Origin: Planctomycetota bacterium
Lineage (GTDB): Bacteria > Planctomycetota > JAJSAM01 > JAJVHW01
NCBI GenBank assembly: GCA_021414065.1
Contig: JAIOPE010000175.1
Location: 1-44,888, forward strand
Direction: 5' to 3'
Length of the DNA stretch: 44,888 bases
Made by a program: the position numbers and the translations under genes. The notes beneath the pieces are model-generated. The model was not told where the DNA came from. It made no database searches and worked only from the letters and a program-made list of their open reading frames with translations. The first letter of the stretch is position 1. Each line of letters opens with the position of its first letter. Of this stretch, positions 43,983 to 44,888 are shown piece by piece.

Positions 43983-44888
43983 TCACTCGTACGACTTCGT
44001 GAGCACCTCGAGCGCCGACTCCTCGCGCGCTGCGAGCGCAGTCCCGCCGATGGCTGCGCCTGCCCATACCGCGCACGCGGCGTACGCGGCGCCGAGCGGC
44101 ACCGTCAGCGCGAGCCACGGGATCGAGTCCCTGTCGGCGAGCCGCGCGAGGGCCGGGTGGTGGAAGCAGAGCGCCACGGGCACGCAGAGCGCGCCCGCCA
44201 CGAGGATCGTTGCGAAACCGGCCATCGACCGGAGGCATCCTCCACCCGCTCCCGACGCCTGCGTGAGGGCGCGCCGGTCGCGACTGCCGACTCGGAGCGG
44301 AAAGTACGAGCCGAACACGGCGCCGGCGGCCGCGAAGACCGCGTACGCGCACGGTGCCTCGATCGCTGCGAGTCCGGCCCGACCGAGCGCCGCGCCGACC
44401 GGTAGGTGCCCGGCGAACATCGCCACGACGAACGTCCCCACGCCGCAGAGAGCGGCGAGCACCCCGCCGACGAGCACGACGAGCGTGATCACCTTCGAGA
44501 GGACGATCGTGCGACGGGGCACCGGACCGAGCAGGACGTGCTGGAGCCCGGGCCCTTCGGTGCCGAGCGGGTTGAACGCAAGCGACGTCGAGACGACGAC
44601 CGGCAGGAAGACCACGCCCGCCAGCATCCACTCGAAGCCGCCGGACGCGGCCGCAGCAGAGAGCTCTCCCGCGCCGCGCCGCCCGCCTGCATTCAGCAGG
44701 GCCCTCGCGAGCGGGACCACCGCGTACCCCATCTGCTGGATCAGCATGATGCGGACAGCCGGGTCACGCAGGAGCAGCCGGGCGTCCTTCTCGGCCAGTC
44801 CGCCGAGCGGCCCCCGGATGCGACGCCCGAGCCACGCAGCGACTCCGCGCGACGGCCCCGACGAGACGTCGCTCCGCTCCTCGATCTC
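43983..44888 (-). CDS. ABC-2 type permease (5' end beyond window)
   Basis: At least 301 codons; the frame stays open to the window edge, where it reads PLGGLAEKDARLLLRDPAVRIMLIQQMG, the cytoplasmic stretch typical of ABC-2 permeases. About five helices follow (e.g. WMLAGVVFLPVVVSTSLAF, ITLVVLVGGVLAALCGVGTFVVAMF, APCAYAVFAAAGAVFGSYF, ILVAGALCVPVALCF, LALTVPLGAAYAACAVWAGAAIGG). The C-terminus is a short charged tail. The ATPase gene is not in the window; substrate unknown. Confidence 0.85.
   Translation of the reverse strand, partial: EIEERSDVSSGPSRGVAAWLGRRIRGPLGGLAEKDARLLLRDPAVRIMLIQQMGYAVVPLARALLNAGGRRGAGELSAAAASGGFEWMLAGVVFLPVVVSTSLAFNPLGTEGPGLQHVLLGPVPRRTIVLSKVITLVVLVGGVLAALCGVGTFVVAMFAGHLPVGAALGRAGLAAIEAPCAYAVFAAAGAVFGSYFPLRVGSRDRRALTQASGAGGGCLRSMAGFATILVAGALCVPVALCFHHPALARLADRDSIPWLALTVPLGAAYAACAVWAGAAIGGTALAAREESALEVLTKSYE

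Overview
This is a very GC-rich, gene-dense bacterial window. No tRNA, rRNA, CRISPR array or intact prophage is visible. The gene content suggests a planctomycete or a near relative: FG-GAP/UnbV secreted protein, ECF sigma/anti-sigma pair with a large secreted domain, futalosine-route menaquinone genes, DUF1570-like metallopeptidases, many lipoproteins and TPR proteins, and long NtrYX-type regulators. That placement is inferred from gene families, not from a phylogenetic marker. Genes are packed in operons, commonly joined by 4-base ATGA or GTGA overlaps. Because the third codon position is almost always G or C, long antisense open frames occur everywhere and were rejected.

Layout. 1-394: gene-free, hairpin-rich DNA. 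395-4882 (minus): two tandem paralogous secreted TPR/metallopeptidase-fold proteins; the downstream copy has lost all metal ligands. 4999-5466 (plus): small Cys-motif membrane protein. 5477-10135 (minus): a cysteine-less thioredoxin-fold protein overlapping recQ, then a membrane-anchored hypothetical. 10455-11081 (plus): superoxide dismutase of the mycobacterial type, followed by a 13-bp-stem terminator shared with 11142-14639 (minus), which carries mqnB, mqnD and an FG-GAP/UnbV protein. 14736-16891 (plus): MacB-like ABC pair. 17235-19946 (plus): ABC ATPase, permease and TPR protein. 19953-24740 (minus): ECF sigma factor, a 606-aa anti-sigma factor with an ARPP-1/DUF6569-like secreted domain, a CYTH protein and a repeat-rich lipoprotein.

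24741-26235 is the one clearly accessory stretch: a truncated transposase frame whose ribosome binding site lies in a hairpin, and a 5' fragment of a 2-oxoacid:ferredoxin oxidoreductase alpha gene. 26236-34114 (plus) is an unusual regulatory operon: an NtrX-like response regulator, a 665-aa envelope protein, a small Lys/Asp-rich secreted protein, a 1303-aa NtrY-like kinase with a multi-helix membrane core and several sensor regions, and a 41-aa membrane protein. Then come a zinc-ribbon hypothetical, a TIM-barrel protein (minus), priA (plus), a secreted Ig-like protein (minus), rsgA (minus), and an HDOD plus GAF-GGDEF protein split by an apparent frameshift (minus). The window ends inside an ABC-2 permease gene (minus).

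The features that best repay a second look are a ~130-bp non-coding repeat (two tandem copies after priA and one inverted copy after the permease, always in sense orientation just 3' of a gene), the giant NtrY operon, the anti-sigma/ARPP-1 fusion, the active/degenerate peptidase pair and the frameshifted HDOD-GGDEF gene.
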